From NCBI RefSeq assembly GCF_025909975.1, contig NZ_JAPCIO010000008.1:1-64000 (forward strand): DNA of 64,000 nucleotides. Reading direction: 5' to 3'. The stretch's first letter is position 1. Every line of letters starts with the position of its first letter. Position numbers and translations under genes: made by a program. Positions 31,764 to 41,636 of this stretch are shown piece after piece. This stretch comes from Flavobacterium lacisediminis. GTDB lineage: Bacteria > Bacteroidota > Bacteroidia > Flavobacteriales > Flavobacteriaceae. The notes beneath the pieces were generated by a model, which saw nothing but the letters and a program-made list of their open reading frames with translations, had not been told where the DNA came from and searched no databases.

Positions 31764-32543
31764 ATGCCAAAACCTATCAGTATAAAACTCATTCTCATTA
31801 GTTTACTGATAGGTTTTTTCTTTTATTCTTGTTCGTCTACCAAAACCCCAACCACAAATTCAAAAGCGGGTGCTGTCATTACCTTTGACGATTACTTTGT
31901 AAACGAATGGAAAGAAGCCGATGCTCAACTCGCAAAGTACAATTGGAAAGCTACTTTTTGCGTAAGTAATTTTGAAAAACTCTCCGTTTCAGATATCTCA
32001 AATTTAAAAAAACTTCAAACCAAAGGTCACGAAATTGCTGGTCACGGATTCCGTCATCTCAATGCAAAAGAATTCACTAAGAAAAATAATAAACAGCAAT
32101 ACTTAATTGTTGAAATTTTTCCTCTAATCGAAGCGTTTAAAAAAGAAGGCATCGAAATTAAATCGTTTACTTATCCATTTGGAGCCAAAACACAAACGTT
32201 AGACTACGAATTACAAAAACATTTCAAAATCATCAGAGGAACTGCAAAAGGCGGCAAAAAAGTAGCCGATAACGCTAATTTCTATAACGGAACTCGACTT
32301 GCAAACGGAATTGGAATCGACAGTAATTACGAGCATTTTAGTTTAAACTACTTATCTAAAGTTTTAAATTACGCAAAAAAGCACAATAAAATAGTGGTTT
32401 TCTACGGACATAAACCCGTTGAAAAAGCTACAAATGAGTATGAAGTAGATCTTAAAACATTGGAAATGATTTGTCAATTTGTGGTTTCAAACCAAATGAA
32501 ATTTTACACGCTTCAAGAACTTAATTCGTTAAAAAAACAATAA
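31764..32543 (+). CDS. Polysaccharide deacetylase lipoprotein (NodB domain)
   Basis: A 259-residue protein with a lipoprotein signal peptide (LIGFFFYSC lipobox, Cys near residue 23). CE4 domain: AVITFDDYFVNEW (FDD metal motif), KATFCVSNFEKL, KGHEIAGHGFRHLNA (HGxRH metal motif), TYPFGAKTQTL and YGHKPV. It probably removes N- or O-acetyl groups from cell-wall or extracellular glycan. Start codon and first 18 codons overlap a strong terminator-like hairpin. No paralogy with the cytoplasmic deacetylase at 9217 beyond the fold. Confidence 0.85.
   Translation: MPKPISIKLILISLLIGFFFYSCSSTKTPTTNSKAGAVITFDDYFVNEWKEADAQLAKYNWKATFCVSNFEKLSVSDISNLKKLQTKGHEIAGHGFRHLNAKEFTKKNNKQQYLIVEIFPLIEAFKKEGIEIKSFTYPFGAKTQTLDYELQKHFKIIRGTAKGGKKVADNANFYNGTRLANGIGIDSNYEHFSLNYLSKVLNYAKKHNKIVVFYGHKPVEKATNEYEVDLKTLEMICQFVVSNQMKFYTLQELNSLKKQ
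31769..31819 (+). terminator. Terminator-like hairpin inside the signal-peptide codons of the 31764 gene
   Basis: AAAACCTATCAGTA (31769-31782) pairs perfectly with TACTGATAGGTTTT (31804-31817), with four further inner pairs and a run of six T. It lies 19 bp after the purB stop, where a purB terminator is expected, but within codons 2-19 of the next gene. Confidence 0.75.
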
Positions 32544-32614
32544 AATTGAGCGCATAAAGAATTGAAATTTTGAAAACCGACCACTTTTCACTATTTTAGT
32601 AAAAATTCCATTCT

Positions 32615-34852
32615 ATGCCAATATTTCTAACTGCTTCCACTGTTCATTTACCCAATTTAATTAGCGATTTAGGACTAATTCTAGTCACTGCAGCCATTGC
32701 GGTACTTATTTTTAGAATCTTAAAACAACCGTTAGTTTTAGGATATTTGGTCGCTGGTTTTTTAGCTGGAAGCGAGTTTGATTTTTTCCCGACGGTAAAA
32801 GACATGAACAGTGTAAAAGTTTGGGCAGAAATTGGCGTTATATTTCTTTTGTTCAGTTTAGGACTAGAATTTAGTTTCAAAAAACTAATGAAAGTCGGCG
32901 GAACAGCTTCCATCACAGCGTTAACCCAAATCATTACGATGGTAGCTTTGGGCTATTTCGTAGGACAAATGATGGATTGGGGCAAAATGAATAGTTTGTT
33001 TTTAGGAGTTATCTTATCTATTTCTTCCACGACAATTATCTTAAAAACCTTTGATGAATTAGGTGTAAAAACACAAAAATTCGCAGGAAATGTAATCGGA
33101 GCCTTAATTGTGCAGGACATTTTAGCCATTTTAATGATGGTTTTATTGTCTACGGTTGCAGTAAGTCAACAATTTTCTGGTAGCGAATTGATTCAATCCG
33201 TTTTGAAATTGGTTTTCTTTTTAACTATTTGGTTTGTAGCGGGAATTTTCTTTATTCCAACGCTACTAAAAAAAGCCAAACATCTTTTAACCGATGAAAT
33301 GCTACTAATTGTTTCATTGGCTTTGTGTTTATTAATGGTTTTATTTGCTGCAAATGTAGGCTTCTCTCCTGCTCTTGGTGCATTTATCATGGGTTCGATT
33401 ATTGCCGAAACCACACAAGCAGAACACATTGAGCATTTGGTAAAACCAGTAAAAGATTTGTTTGGAGCCGTTTTCTTCGTATCGGTCGGAATGTTGATTG
33501 ATCCTGAAATGTTGTTGAAATATGCGTTTCCAGTTGGAATTCTAACTTTAGTGGTTATTCTTGGGCAATCACTTTCCTCAACAATCGGAGCTTTACTTTC
33601 GGGACAACCATTGAAACAATCCATACAAACCGGAATGAGTTTATCGCAAATTGGAGAGTTTTCGTTCATCATTGCCACATTAGGAATGACGTTGAATGTA
33701 ACAAGCGATTTCTTATACCCTATTGTGGTTGCGGTTTCAGCTATTACAACCTTTACAACGCCATTCATGGTGAAATTTTCAACGCCTTTATCTATCTTTT
33801 TGGAGAAAAAATTACCAAGACGTTGGGTAAAAAAAATCGAACGTTACAGCGCCAATACCGAAGCTATTAAATCGGTTAGTACTTGGCAAATTGTATTAAA
33901 AGCGTATTTAACTCAGGTAATCATTCACTCGATTATTATTGTGGCGATTATTCTACTTTCATCGAAATATATTTTGCCTTTGGTTGAAGATTCCCGCTTT
34001 GGAAATGCTATCGCAGCTTTAATAACGGTTGTAATTTTATCACCTTTTTTATGGGCATTATCGTTGAGAAGAGTGGCTGTGGAACAAGTGCAAGAATTAA
34101 TGCAAGTCAGAAAATATCAAGGTCCGATTATTGTATTGGTATTCTTTAGAATTGCGCTAACCTTATTCTATTTCGGATTTGTATTGAATGAGTTTTTATC
34201 ACCAGTTATCGCCATCATTGCTTTAGTTATTGGAATTGTATCGTACATTTTATTCCCGAAACGATTGCATGCTTTTTACAACAAAATCGAAGGTCATTTT
34301 TTGAAAAATTTCAACGACAGAGAAATCACGAAACAAGCCAACAAACGACAGAATGTACTGTCGCCTTGGGATGGTCACATGGCCGATTTAATTATTGCCA
34401 AAGAATCGAATTTAGCTGGTAAAACTTTAGAAGAATTAAAAATTAGAGAGCAATTCGGAATCAATATTGCGTCTATCAAACGTGGTGATGTCACGATTAA
34501 TATTCCAATTAGAACCGAACGTTTATTCCCTGGTGATGAAATCAACGTAATTGGCACCGATGAACAAGTAAAACTATTCAAAATTTATTTGGATAAACAC
34601 GAAATCGACGAACCAGAAGCTTTCATTAAAGAAGATATTATTCTACAACAATTAGAACTTAAAAACCGAGTTTGCATAGGAAAAAGTATTCGAGAATCGC
34701 AAATTAGAGAGAAAACACACGGCATCATCGTAGGCATCGAACGTAACGGAAAACGTATTCTAAATCCAGAATCGCATTGGATTTTAGAATCTGATGATAT
34801 TTTGTGGATTGCTGGTGATAGAAAAAAGATTAATGAGATTTTGAAACAATAA
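32615..34852 (+). CDS. CPA2-family cation:proton antiporter with two TrkA-C domains
   Basis: A 745-residue protein. Twelve or so helices at about 10-400 form a Kef-type exchanger (QPLVLGYLVAGFLAG, FLLFSLGLEFSF, GFSPALGAFIMGSIIAET, SQIGEFSFIIATLGM). Four or five further membrane segments follow (about 420-545). Two RCK_C/TrkA_C domains end the protein (about 590-665 and 672-742), without an NAD-binding TrkA-N domain. Exchanges K+ or Na+ for H+ at the inner membrane; the soluble C-domains likely bind a regulatory ligand. The ion is not determined from the sequence. Confidence 0.88.
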   Translation: MPIFLTASTVHLPNLISDLGLILVTAAIAVLIFRILKQPLVLGYLVAGFLAGSEFDFFPTVKDMNSVKVWAEIGVIFLLFSLGLEFSFKKLMKVGGTASITALTQIITMVALGYFVGQMMDWGKMNSLFLGVILSISSTTIILKTFDELGVKTQKFAGNVIGALIVQDILAILMMVLLSTVAVSQQFSGSELIQSVLKLVFFLTIWFVAGIFFIPTLLKKAKHLLTDEMLLIVSLALCLLMVLFAANVGFSPALGAFIMGSIIAETTQAEHIEHLVKPVKDLFGAVFFVSVGMLIDPEMLLKYAFPVGILTLVVILGQSLSSTIGALLSGQPLKQSIQTGMSLSQIGEFSFIIATLGMTLNVTSDFLYPIVVAVSAITTFTTPFMVKFSTPLSIFLEKKLPRRWVKKIERYSANTEAIKSVSTWQIVLKAYLTQVIIHSIIIVAIILLSSKYILPLVEDSRFGNAIAALITVVILSPFLWALSLRRVAVEQVQELMQVRKYQGPIIVLVFFRIALTLFYFGFVLNEFLSPVIAIIALVIGIVSYILFPKRLHAFYNKIEGHFLKNFNDREITKQANKRQNVLSPWDGHMADLIIAKESNLAGKTLEELKIREQFGINIASIKRGDVTINIPIRTERLFPGDEINVIGTDEQVKLFKIYLDKHEIDEPEAFIKEDIILQQLELKNRVCIGKSIRESQIREKTHGIIVGIERNGKRILNPESHWILESDDILWIAGDRKKINEILKQ

Positions 34853-34959
34853 CAACGTAGACCATAATGCAAAGATTTTAAGTTTAATGTTGTGTTTAAA
34901 TTTTAAGAATTTATTAAGATTTTGGCATGAAAGTTGATTTTTCTTTCAAAACAAATTTT

Positions 34960-36087
34960 ATGAAAACATTCTATATCCTTCTGTGTTCGGTTGTAATATT
35001 CTCTTGTCAAAAAGAAAAAACAACTCAAGAACTTGATGAAAATTCAATCTCAATTTCTTCCCAATTAAAAACGGATAAATTACAAACTTTTGAGTTTGTA
35101 CTTAAAAAAGACACTTTAATTTCAGGGAAAGAAGGTATCAAAATTTGGATTCCAAGAGATTTATTTGAAAATTATTCGAATGGAAAAATCACTTTTGAAT
35201 TAAAAGAGTTTTATTCAAAAGAAGATATGATTTTAAATGGTTTGTCAACTGTAACTGATAAAGACGAATTATTAGAATCTTCTGGAATGTTTTATATTAA
35301 TTTTAAAGAAGGCGATAAACAATTGAAAATCAAAAAAGGTAAATCTTATGATGTTACAATTCCAAATAAACCATTAGAAGAAAGTAATATTTATTATAAC
35401 GATAATGATTCGATTTTTAGATGGAAATTGAGTAATAATAGACTATACACCGAAATATCTGACATTGTAAGAAATTTGAAATATTTTAAATCTGGTAAAT
35501 GGAAATATGAGAATATTCCAGACAAGTTCAAAAAAAGAGTTGCATTAGATAGTCTTGAAATTGTTAAAAAAAGAGATTCCCTGAAATATTTAAAAATTCT
35601 AAATGAGGATAAGAAAAAAAGCATTGAAGCCTTAATTGAAGAGAATAGTGAATGGGATACAGCATTAGAAGACCAAAACTTAACAGATGAAGAAAAAATT
35701 ACAAGATATAATTTTTATCAAAATCAAAATCAAATCTATTCTTTTACATCAGATAAATTAGGGTGGATAAACATTGATAAAGTTTTGACTTATGATGTTA
35801 TGAAAGAAATATTATTCAAAAACGATAATCAAAACCTTAAATATTTTTCAATTAATATTATTTATCCAAACAATAGATCTGTTTTAAATTATAATCTAAG
35901 TCAATTTTCTAAATATTTACTCAATGTTAAAATAGTAGGAAAAATAAAAATTGTTATTTATGCAAATTCAGGAAATAAAATCATGTTTGATTCTATTAAT
36001 ATTGACAAAAATTCTATGGATGAATTTGATATAAACTTTAAAGAAACCACTTTGGATAAATTAAAGCAAGAACTAATCTCTAACTAA
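34960..36087 (+). CDS. Lipoprotein of unknown function
   Basis: About 375 residues from the ATG at 34960, chosen because it begins the lipoprotein signal MKTFYILLCSVVIFSCQKEK; an upstream ATG at 34927 would bury it. The mature part is Lys/Glu-rich and low in motifs, with one region resembling a beta-sandwich (KTDKLQTFEFVLKKDTLISG, IKIWIPRDLFENY). I recognise no family. The next gene (CAP domain) starts 1 bp after the stop, so the two form an operon of envelope proteins. Confidence 0.7.
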   Translation: MKTFYILLCSVVIFSCQKEKTTQELDENSISISSQLKTDKLQTFEFVLKKDTLISGKEGIKIWIPRDLFENYSNGKITFELKEFYSKEDMILNGLSTVTDKDELLESSGMFYINFKEGDKQLKIKKGKSYDVTIPNKPLEESNIYYNDNDSIFRWKLSNNRLYTEISDIVRNLKYFKSGKWKYENIPDKFKKRVALDSLEIVKKRDSLKYLKILNEDKKKSIEALIEENSEWDTALEDQNLTDEEKITRYNFYQNQNQIYSFTSDKLGWINIDKVLTYDVMKEILFKNDNQNLKYFSINIIYPNNRSVLNYNLSQFSKYLLNVKIVGKIKIVIYANSGNKIMFDSINIDKNSMDEFDINFKETTLDKLKQELISN

Positions 36088-36088
36088 C

Positions 36089-36595
36089 ATGAAAACCTTC
36101 GTCTCAATAATACTTCTAGTTTCTACATTCAGTTTCAGTCAAAATCAAAACAAAATTGATTTAGAAAAACTGAAAACAAAAGTATATCAATTGGTAAACG
36201 AAGAACGTTCTAATAACGACAGAAAATTACTTGGTTTAGATATTTATTTGAAAAAAGCAGCTGACGACCATGCTAAATACATTGCAAAAATTCAAACCTT
36301 ATCCCATGAACAAACCGATGCTAAAAAGCAAAGTCCAAAAGAACGAGTGTATTTTTATGGTGGAAATTCATTTGTTTTAGTGGGTGAAAACTTATTATTT
36401 ACAGGAATTAAAGACCAATTTTATACTGAAGCTGACTTAGACACTTTAGCCTTAAAAATGTTCAATCTGTGGAAGAAATCACCCAATCATTTGAAAAACA
36501 TTTTAGATCATCAATATTTCTATACAGAAATCGGTTTTAGCATTGATTGGGAAAACAAGAAAATTTATGCGGTGCAAGTTTTTGGCACAAAATAA
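36089..36595 (+). CDS. Secreted CAP-domain (SCP/YkwD-like) protein
   Basis: A 168-residue protein with a signal peptide (MKTFVSIILLVSTFSFSQ). The CAP core is visible: LVNEERSNNDRKLLGLDIYL, KAADDHAKYIAK (CAP His), GENLLFTG, LWKKSPNHLKNILDHQYFYT (second His region) and GFSIDWENKKIYAVQVFG. CAP proteins are extracellular; most bacterial ones have unknown targets. Follows the lipoprotein gene by 1 bp. Confidence 0.85.
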   Translation: MKTFVSIILLVSTFSFSQNQNKIDLEKLKTKVYQLVNEERSNNDRKLLGLDIYLKKAADDHAKYIAKIQTLSHEQTDAKKQSPKERVYFYGGNSFVLVGENLLFTGIKDQFYTEADLDTLALKMFNLWKKSPNHLKNILDHQYFYTEIGFSIDWENKKIYAVQVFGTK

Positions 36596-36601
36596 AAAAA
36601 A

Positions 36602-36622
36602 CTGATAGCTTATAACTATCAG
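36602..36622 (+). terminator. Weak hairpin after the CAP gene
   Basis: CTGATAG / CTATCAG stem (7 bp) with a CTTATAA loop then GTTTCTATTTTT. A modest terminator in the convergent gap to guaB, followed by an irregular CACTGNNCACTG-like simple repeat. Confidence 0.5.
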
Positions 36623-36668
36623 GTTTCTATTTTTACTGAACACTGTGACTGATCACTGAACACTAAAA

Positions 36669-38141
36669 CTATCTCGAATAATTCGGAGCTTCTTTCGTAA
36701 TCGTTACATTGTGAGGGTGACTTTCGCCAATACCACTTGCTGTAATTCTGATAAAACGACCGTTTTCTTGTAAAGTTGGAATATCTTTTGCCCCACAATA
36801 TCCCATTCCGGCTCTTAAACCACCTATGAATTGTTGCATACTTTCGTTTAATTCTCCTTTATAAGGTACACGACCTACAATTCCTTCGGGAACTAATTTC
36901 TTCACATCATCTTCTACATCTTGGAAATAACGGTCTTTCGAACCTTCTTGCATCGCCTCAACAGAACCCATTCCACGGTATGATTTGAATTTTCTTCCTT
37001 CAAAAATAATCGTTTCACCTGGTGATTCTTTTGTTCCTGCTAATAACGAACCTAACATTACACAATCAGCTCCCGCAGCAATCGCTTTGGGAATATCTCC
37101 TGTATAACGAATTCCACCATCTGCAATAACTGGAACTCCTGTTCCTCTTAACGCCGCAGCTACTTCTAAAACTGCTGAAAATTGTGGAAATCCAACTCCA
37201 GCTACAACTCTCGTCGTACAAATAGAACCTGGACCAATTCCAACTTTCACTGCATCAGCACCGTTTTGAGCTAAATATAATGCTGCTTCTGGAGTAGCAA
37301 TGTTACCCACTACTACATCTAAATCTGGGAATTTCGCTTTTACTGCTTTTAACACATCTACCACACCTTTTGTATGTCCGTGAGCGGTATCGATAATTAC
37401 AGCGTCAACACCAGCATTTACTAAAGCTGTTGCTCTATCTACTGCATCAGCTGTTACACCTAAAGCCGCAGCTACACGCAAACGACCAAATCTATCTTTA
37501 TTAGCAATTGGTTTTTGCGTTAATTTAGTAATATCTCTAAAGGTAATTAAACCTACTAATTTATTGTTGTTGTCAACTACAGGTAATTTTTCAATTTTAT
37601 TTTCTTGAAGAATTCCTTCTGCTTCTTGTAAAGTTGTTCCTTGAGCAGCTGTTACCAATTTTTCAGAAGTCATTACCTCTAAAATAGAACGGGTATTTAC
37701 TTTTTCGAAACGTAAATCTCTGTTGGTAACAATCCCTTTTAAAATTCCGTTATCATCTACTACTGGAATTCCGCCAATGCTAAATTCTTTCATCGCCATT
37801 TTTGCATCACCCACAGTTGCTGTTAAAGGTAACGTTACTGGGTCGATAATCATACCGCTTTCTGCACGTTTTACTTTCTTTACTTTCGCTGCTTGTTGCT
37901 CAATCGTCATGTTCTTGTGTAAAACGCCAATTCCACCTTCTTGTGCCATAGCAATTGCCATAGAACTTTCGGTAACCGTATCCATTGCTGCGGAAACGAT
38001 AGGAACATTCAAAGTAATATTTCTCGAAAACTTCGATTGAATACTAACTTCCCGTGGTAAAATTTCTGAATAATTTGGAATAAGCAAAACATCGTCGTAA
38101 GTAAGGCCTTCGCCAACGATTTTAGTTGTGTGTGCTTTCAT
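36669..38141 (-). CDS. guaB: Inosine-5'-monophosphate dehydrogenase
   Basis: A 490-residue enzyme, usual length. Catalytic barrel: [66 protein letters not shown] (catalytic Cys near 303) and [13 protein letters not shown]. Two CBS domains are inserted at about 95-210 ([21 protein letters not shown]) and would sense nucleotides. Converts IMP to XMP with NAD+, the committed step to GTP. Monocistronic and divergent from the P-type ATPase gene. Confidence 0.96.
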   Translation of the reverse strand: MKAHTTKIVGEGLTYDDVLLIPNYSEILPREVSIQSKFSRNITLNVPIVSAAMDTVTESSMAIAMAQEGGIGVLHKNMTIEQQAAKVKKVKRAESGMIIDPVTLPLTATVGDAKMAMKEFSIGGIPVVDDNGILKGIVTNRDLRFEKVNTRSILEVMTSEKLVTAAQGTTLQEAEGILQENKIEKLPVVDNNNKLVGLITFRDITKLTQKPIANKDRFGRLRVAAALGVTADAVDRATALVNAGVDAVIIDTAHGHTKGVVDVLKAVKAKFPDLDVVVGNIATPEAALYLAQNGADAVKVGIGPGSICTTRVVAGVGFPQFSAVLEVAAALRGTGVPVIADGGIRYTGDIPKAIAAGADCVMLGSLLAGTKESPGETIIFEGRKFKSYRGMGSVEAMQEGSKDRYFQDVEDDVKKLVPEGIVGRVPYKGELNESMQQFIGGLRAGMGYCGAKDIPTLQENGRFIRITASGIGESHPHNVTITKEAPNYSR

Positions 38142-38255
38142 GGTGCAATTTGTAGTTGTTGTTAAATTGCGTGCAAATATAGTAAAACTTAGACAAATAA
38201 TCTATTTCTTTTAAGAATAAATTATGTAACTTGCATAAATAATATTTCAATTACA

Positions 38256-40757
38256 ATGAGCGATTCTAAAAAAACAAGTACAGGTTTAACCGATTTAGAA
38301 GTTTTAGAATCCGCAAAAATTCACGGAACTAACTCCGTAGAACATACTAAAAAAAACCACTTCTTAAATTCGTTATTAGACATTGTAAAGGAACCTATGT
38401 TTCTTTTATTGTTTACCGCAACAAGTGTTTATTTTATAACTGGAGATTATGGTGATGGAATTTTTATGGCTATTGCGATTGTTTTTGTCATTGCTATTTC
38501 TGTTTTTCAAGAATCCAGAAGTCGGAATGCGATTGAAGCTTTGAAAAAATTATCCCAACCCAAATGTAAAGTTATTCGAAACAGTACAATCATCGAAATT
38601 CCCACAGAAGAAATTGTAATTGGAGACTGCGTTCAGCTGGAAGAAGGTGCATTTATTCCTGCAGACGGAATTATTCTTTCCTCCAACGATTTTTCAGTTA
38701 ACGAATCTATTTTAACAGGTGAATCTTTATCGGTTTTTAAATCTAATGAATCCGAAAACAAGCAAGTTTTTCAAGGCACGATTGTGGCTTCAGGACTTGC
38801 AATTTGCGAAATTTCAGCTATTGGAAAAAACACGCAACTAGGAAAAATAGGTTCCAGTTTAAATGCAATTGAAGACGAAAAAACGCCTTTGCAAATTCAA
38901 ATCAACAATTTCGTTACTAAAATGTCGATTATTGGTTTGGTAATTTTCGGGATTGTTTGGGGCATTAATTATTACAATTCAAGAATTGTTTTAGATAGTT
39001 TATTAAAAGCGTTAACCTTAGCAATGAGCGTTATTCCAGAGGAAATCCCAGTAGCATTTACCACTTTTATGGCTTTAGGCGCTTGGCGATTGATGAAAAT
39101 GGGAATCATTACCAAACAAACCAAAACCGTTGAAACCTTAGGAAGCGCCACCGTAATTTGCACCGATAAAACCGGAACCATTACCGAAAACAAAATGAGT
39201 TTGGCCGAATTGTATCTTTTTGATTCTGATACGATTATTGATACGAAAGAAAAATTAACAACAGAAGCAGAAGAAGTTCTAAATTACGCCATGTGGTCAA
39301 GCGAACCTATTCCGTTTGATGCGATGGAAATTGCGATTCATGAAGCGTATTCCAATTTTGAAAGCGACGACGAAAGACCAAATTTTAAATTGGTTCACGA
39401 ATATCCGTTAAGTGGAAAACCTCCAATGATGACTCACGTTTTCGAAAACGAATCAGGTAATAAAATCATCGCTGCAAAAGGAGCACCAGAAGCTTTAATC
39501 GATGTCAGTCATTTGAATGAAGCTGAAAAAAATCAGGTTTTAACTGCAATGAAAGCCATGACGCAAAAAGGATTTCGAGTTTTAGGCGTGGGAGTTTCTG
39601 ACTTTTCTGGAACCAATTATCCGGAAACACAGCAAGCATTAAAATTCAACTTTAAAGGTTTGGTTGCTTTTTATGATCCTCCAAAACACAATATTCAAGC
39701 GGTTTTTGAAACGTTTTACAAAGCAGGAATTCAAGTAAAAATTGTAACAGGTGATAATGCCGAAACCACTTCAACAATTGCAAGACAAGTCGGATTTAAA
39801 AATGCTGATAAAGTATTGAATGGAGACGAATTAATGGCAATGGATGAAGCGACTTTGAAAGAAAAAGTTATGGAAACCGCTATTTTCACCAGAATGTTTC
39901 CTGAGGCAAAACTTAAAATTATTCAAGCTTTAAAAGCAAACAACCAAATCGTTGCCATGACTGGTGATGGCGTAAATGACGGACCCGCTTTGAAATCGGC
40001 ACATATAGGAATTGCCATGGGTAAAAAAGGAACTGAAATTGCCAAACAAGCCGCCAATTTAATTCTTATAGATGATAATTTCGAAAAAATGACGGATGCC
40101 ATTGCTATGGGAAGAAAAATTTACATCAACCTCAAAAAAGCAATTCAATACATTATTTCGATTCATATACCGATTATTTTAATTGTGTTTATTCCCTTGG
40201 CTTTGGGTTGGATGTATCCGAATATTTTTACGCCAGTTCATATTATTTTCTTGGAAATTATTATGGGTCCAACTTGTTCGATAATTTACGAAAACGAACC
40301 TATGGAAGACAATCTGATGCTCCAAAAACCAAGACCACTAACCACAACTTTCTTCAATTTGAAAGAAGTATTGATTAGCATTATTCAAGGACTGGTTATT
40401 ACATTAGGATTGTTATTTATGTATCAATATGCTATTAGAGAAAGCATGTCTGAAAACGGCACTAGAACACTGATTTTTTTAACATTAATCACTTCTAATA
40501 TCGTATTAACATTAGCGAATCGTTCGTTTTATTATTCGATTTTTAAAACAATTCAGTACAAAAATAACTTGGTGGGATTAATCATTGGAATCACCATTCT
40601 AATGACTGGATTATTGCTATTTATTCCTGCTTTTTCCAACTTCTTCTTGTTTGAATTGGTAAGTGTAACCCAAATAGGAATTTGTGTTTTAGTGGGAAGT
40701 ATTTCTGTACTTTGGGTAGAAATTTATAAAGTTTTTAAGCGAAGAAAATCAGCTTAA
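38256..40757 (+). CDS. Cation-transporting P-type ATPase (P2-like)
   Basis: An 833-residue pump. Actuator loop LTGES, phosphorylation site CTDKTGTITENK, nucleotide domain, and hinge MTGDGVNDGPALKSAHIGIAM. M4 reads VIPEEIPVAF where calcium pumps have PEGLP. The M5-M6 segment IMGPTCSIIYENEP is followed by four more helices. This pattern defines a P2-like bacterial group whose ion is not settled; calcium is the usual guess. Inner membrane. Overlaps the convergent HMG-CoA lyase gene by 4 bp. Confidence 0.87.
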   Translation: MSDSKKTSTGLTDLEVLESAKIHGTNSVEHTKKNHFLNSLLDIVKEPMFLLLFTATSVYFITGDYGDGIFMAIAIVFVIAISVFQESRSRNAIEALKKLSQPKCKVIRNSTIIEIPTEEIVIGDCVQLEEGAFIPADGIILSSNDFSVNESILTGESLSVFKSNESENKQVFQGTIVASGLAICEISAIGKNTQLGKIGSSLNAIEDEKTPLQIQINNFVTKMSIIGLVIFGIVWGINYYNSRIVLDSLLKALTLAMSVIPEEIPVAFTTFMALGAWRLMKMGIITKQTKTVETLGSATVICTDKTGTITENKMSLAELYLFDSDTIIDTKEKLTTEAEEVLNYAMWSSEPIPFDAMEIAIHEAYSNFESDDERPNFKLVHEYPLSGKPPMMTHVFENESGNKIIAAKGAPEALIDVSHLNEAEKNQVLTAMKAMTQKGFRVLGVGVSDFSGTNYPETQQALKFNFKGLVAFYDPPKHNIQAVFETFYKAGIQVKIVTGDNAETTSTIARQVGFKNADKVLNGDELMAMDEATLKEKVMETAIFTRMFPEAKLKIIQALKANNQIVAMTGDGVNDGPALKSAHIGIAMGKKGTEIAKQAANLILIDDNFEKMTDAIAMGRKIYINLKKAIQYIISIHIPIILIVFIPLALGWMYPNIFTPVHIIFLEIIMGPTCSIIYENEPMEDNLMLQKPRPLTTTFFNLKEVLISIIQGLVITLGLLFMYQYAIRESMSENGTRTLIFLTLITSNIVLTLANRSFYYSIFKTIQYKNNLVGLIIGITILMTGLLLFIPAFSNFFLFELVSVTQIGICVLVGSISVLWVEIYKVFKRRKSA

Positions 40758-41617
40758 TGAAACTCGCCAAATAATTTTGTCGCTTCATTATAAGCACTTT
40801 CAAAACTCATTGGACTGGTATTCGTGTTTTCTCTTTTGGTAGTGAAATACGATAATAATTTTTCCGTTGGCATGTTTCCAGTTAAATCATCTTTTGCCAT
40901 AGGACAACCTCCAAAACCTTGAATGGCTCCATCATAACGACGGCAACCTGCATTGTAAGCTGCATCAATTTTTTCAAACCATTTGTCTGGTGTGGTGTGT
41001 AAATGTGCACCAAATTCAATATTTGGATATTTCGGAATCAAATTAGAAAACAAATAATCGATAACTTCTGGAGTTGAACTTCCAACGGTATCAGAAAGCG
41101 ATAGAATTTTTACACCCATATTCGCCAATTTTTCAGTCCACTCGCCTACTATTTCCACGTTCCAAGCATCTCCATACGGATTTCCGAAGCCCATTGAAAT
41201 GTAGGTAACCACTTCTTTATTCGATTTATCTGCGATTTCTAAAATCTCTTGCAATGTCACTAAACTTTCAGCAATGGTTTTATGCGTGTTTCGCATTTGA
41301 AAGTTCTCCGAAATCGAAAAAGGGAAACCTAAATATTGAATTTCTTTGTGAAGAGAAGCATTTTGAGCACCTTGTGTATTGGCTATAATCGCTAATAATT
41401 TGCTATTCGTTGCCGATAAATCTAATTGCGCTAAAACCTCAACTGTATCTTGCATTTGCGGAATCGCTTTTGGCGACACAAAACTTCCAAAATCAATAGT
41501 ATCAAAGCCTACACGCAATAACGATTGGATGTATTTTACCTTTTTTTCGGTTGGAATAAAAGGTTTAATGCCTTGCATGGCATCGCGTGGACATTCGATA
41601 ATTTTGATTTCGTTCAT
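40754..41617 (-). CDS. Hydroxymethylglutaryl-CoA lyase
   Basis: A 287-residue HMGL-like TIM-barrel enzyme. IIECPRDAMQGIKPFIPTE holds the catalytic Arg-Asp region, FGAHLHTTPDKW supplies metal-binding His residues, and GFGGCPMAKDDLTGNMPTE is the HMG-CoA lyase signature with the catalytic Cys. Cleaves HMG-CoA to acetyl-CoA and acetoacetate, the last step of leucine degradation. Followed 19 bp downstream (upstream on the chromosome) by pyrD; the two may be cotranscribed, without functional link. Confidence 0.92.
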   Translation of the reverse strand: MNEIKIIECPRDAMQGIKPFIPTEKKVKYIQSLLRVGFDTIDFGSFVSPKAIPQMQDTVEVLAQLDLSATNSKLLAIIANTQGAQNASLHKEIQYLGFPFSISENFQMRNTHKTIAESLVTLQEILEIADKSNKEVVTYISMGFGNPYGDAWNVEIVGEWTEKLANMGVKILSLSDTVGSSTPEVIDYLFSNLIPKYPNIEFGAHLHTTPDKWFEKIDAAYNAGCRRYDGAIQGFGGCPMAKDDLTGNMPTEKLLSYFTTKRENTNTSPMSFESAYNEATKLFGEFH

Positions 41618-41636
41618 AGCTTCAAAGATAGAAATT

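Noticed and set aside
33193..33768. 191-codon minus-strand frame inside the antiporter gene
   Set aside because: Antisense to an intact, well-conserved membrane protein; composition typical of antisense reading.
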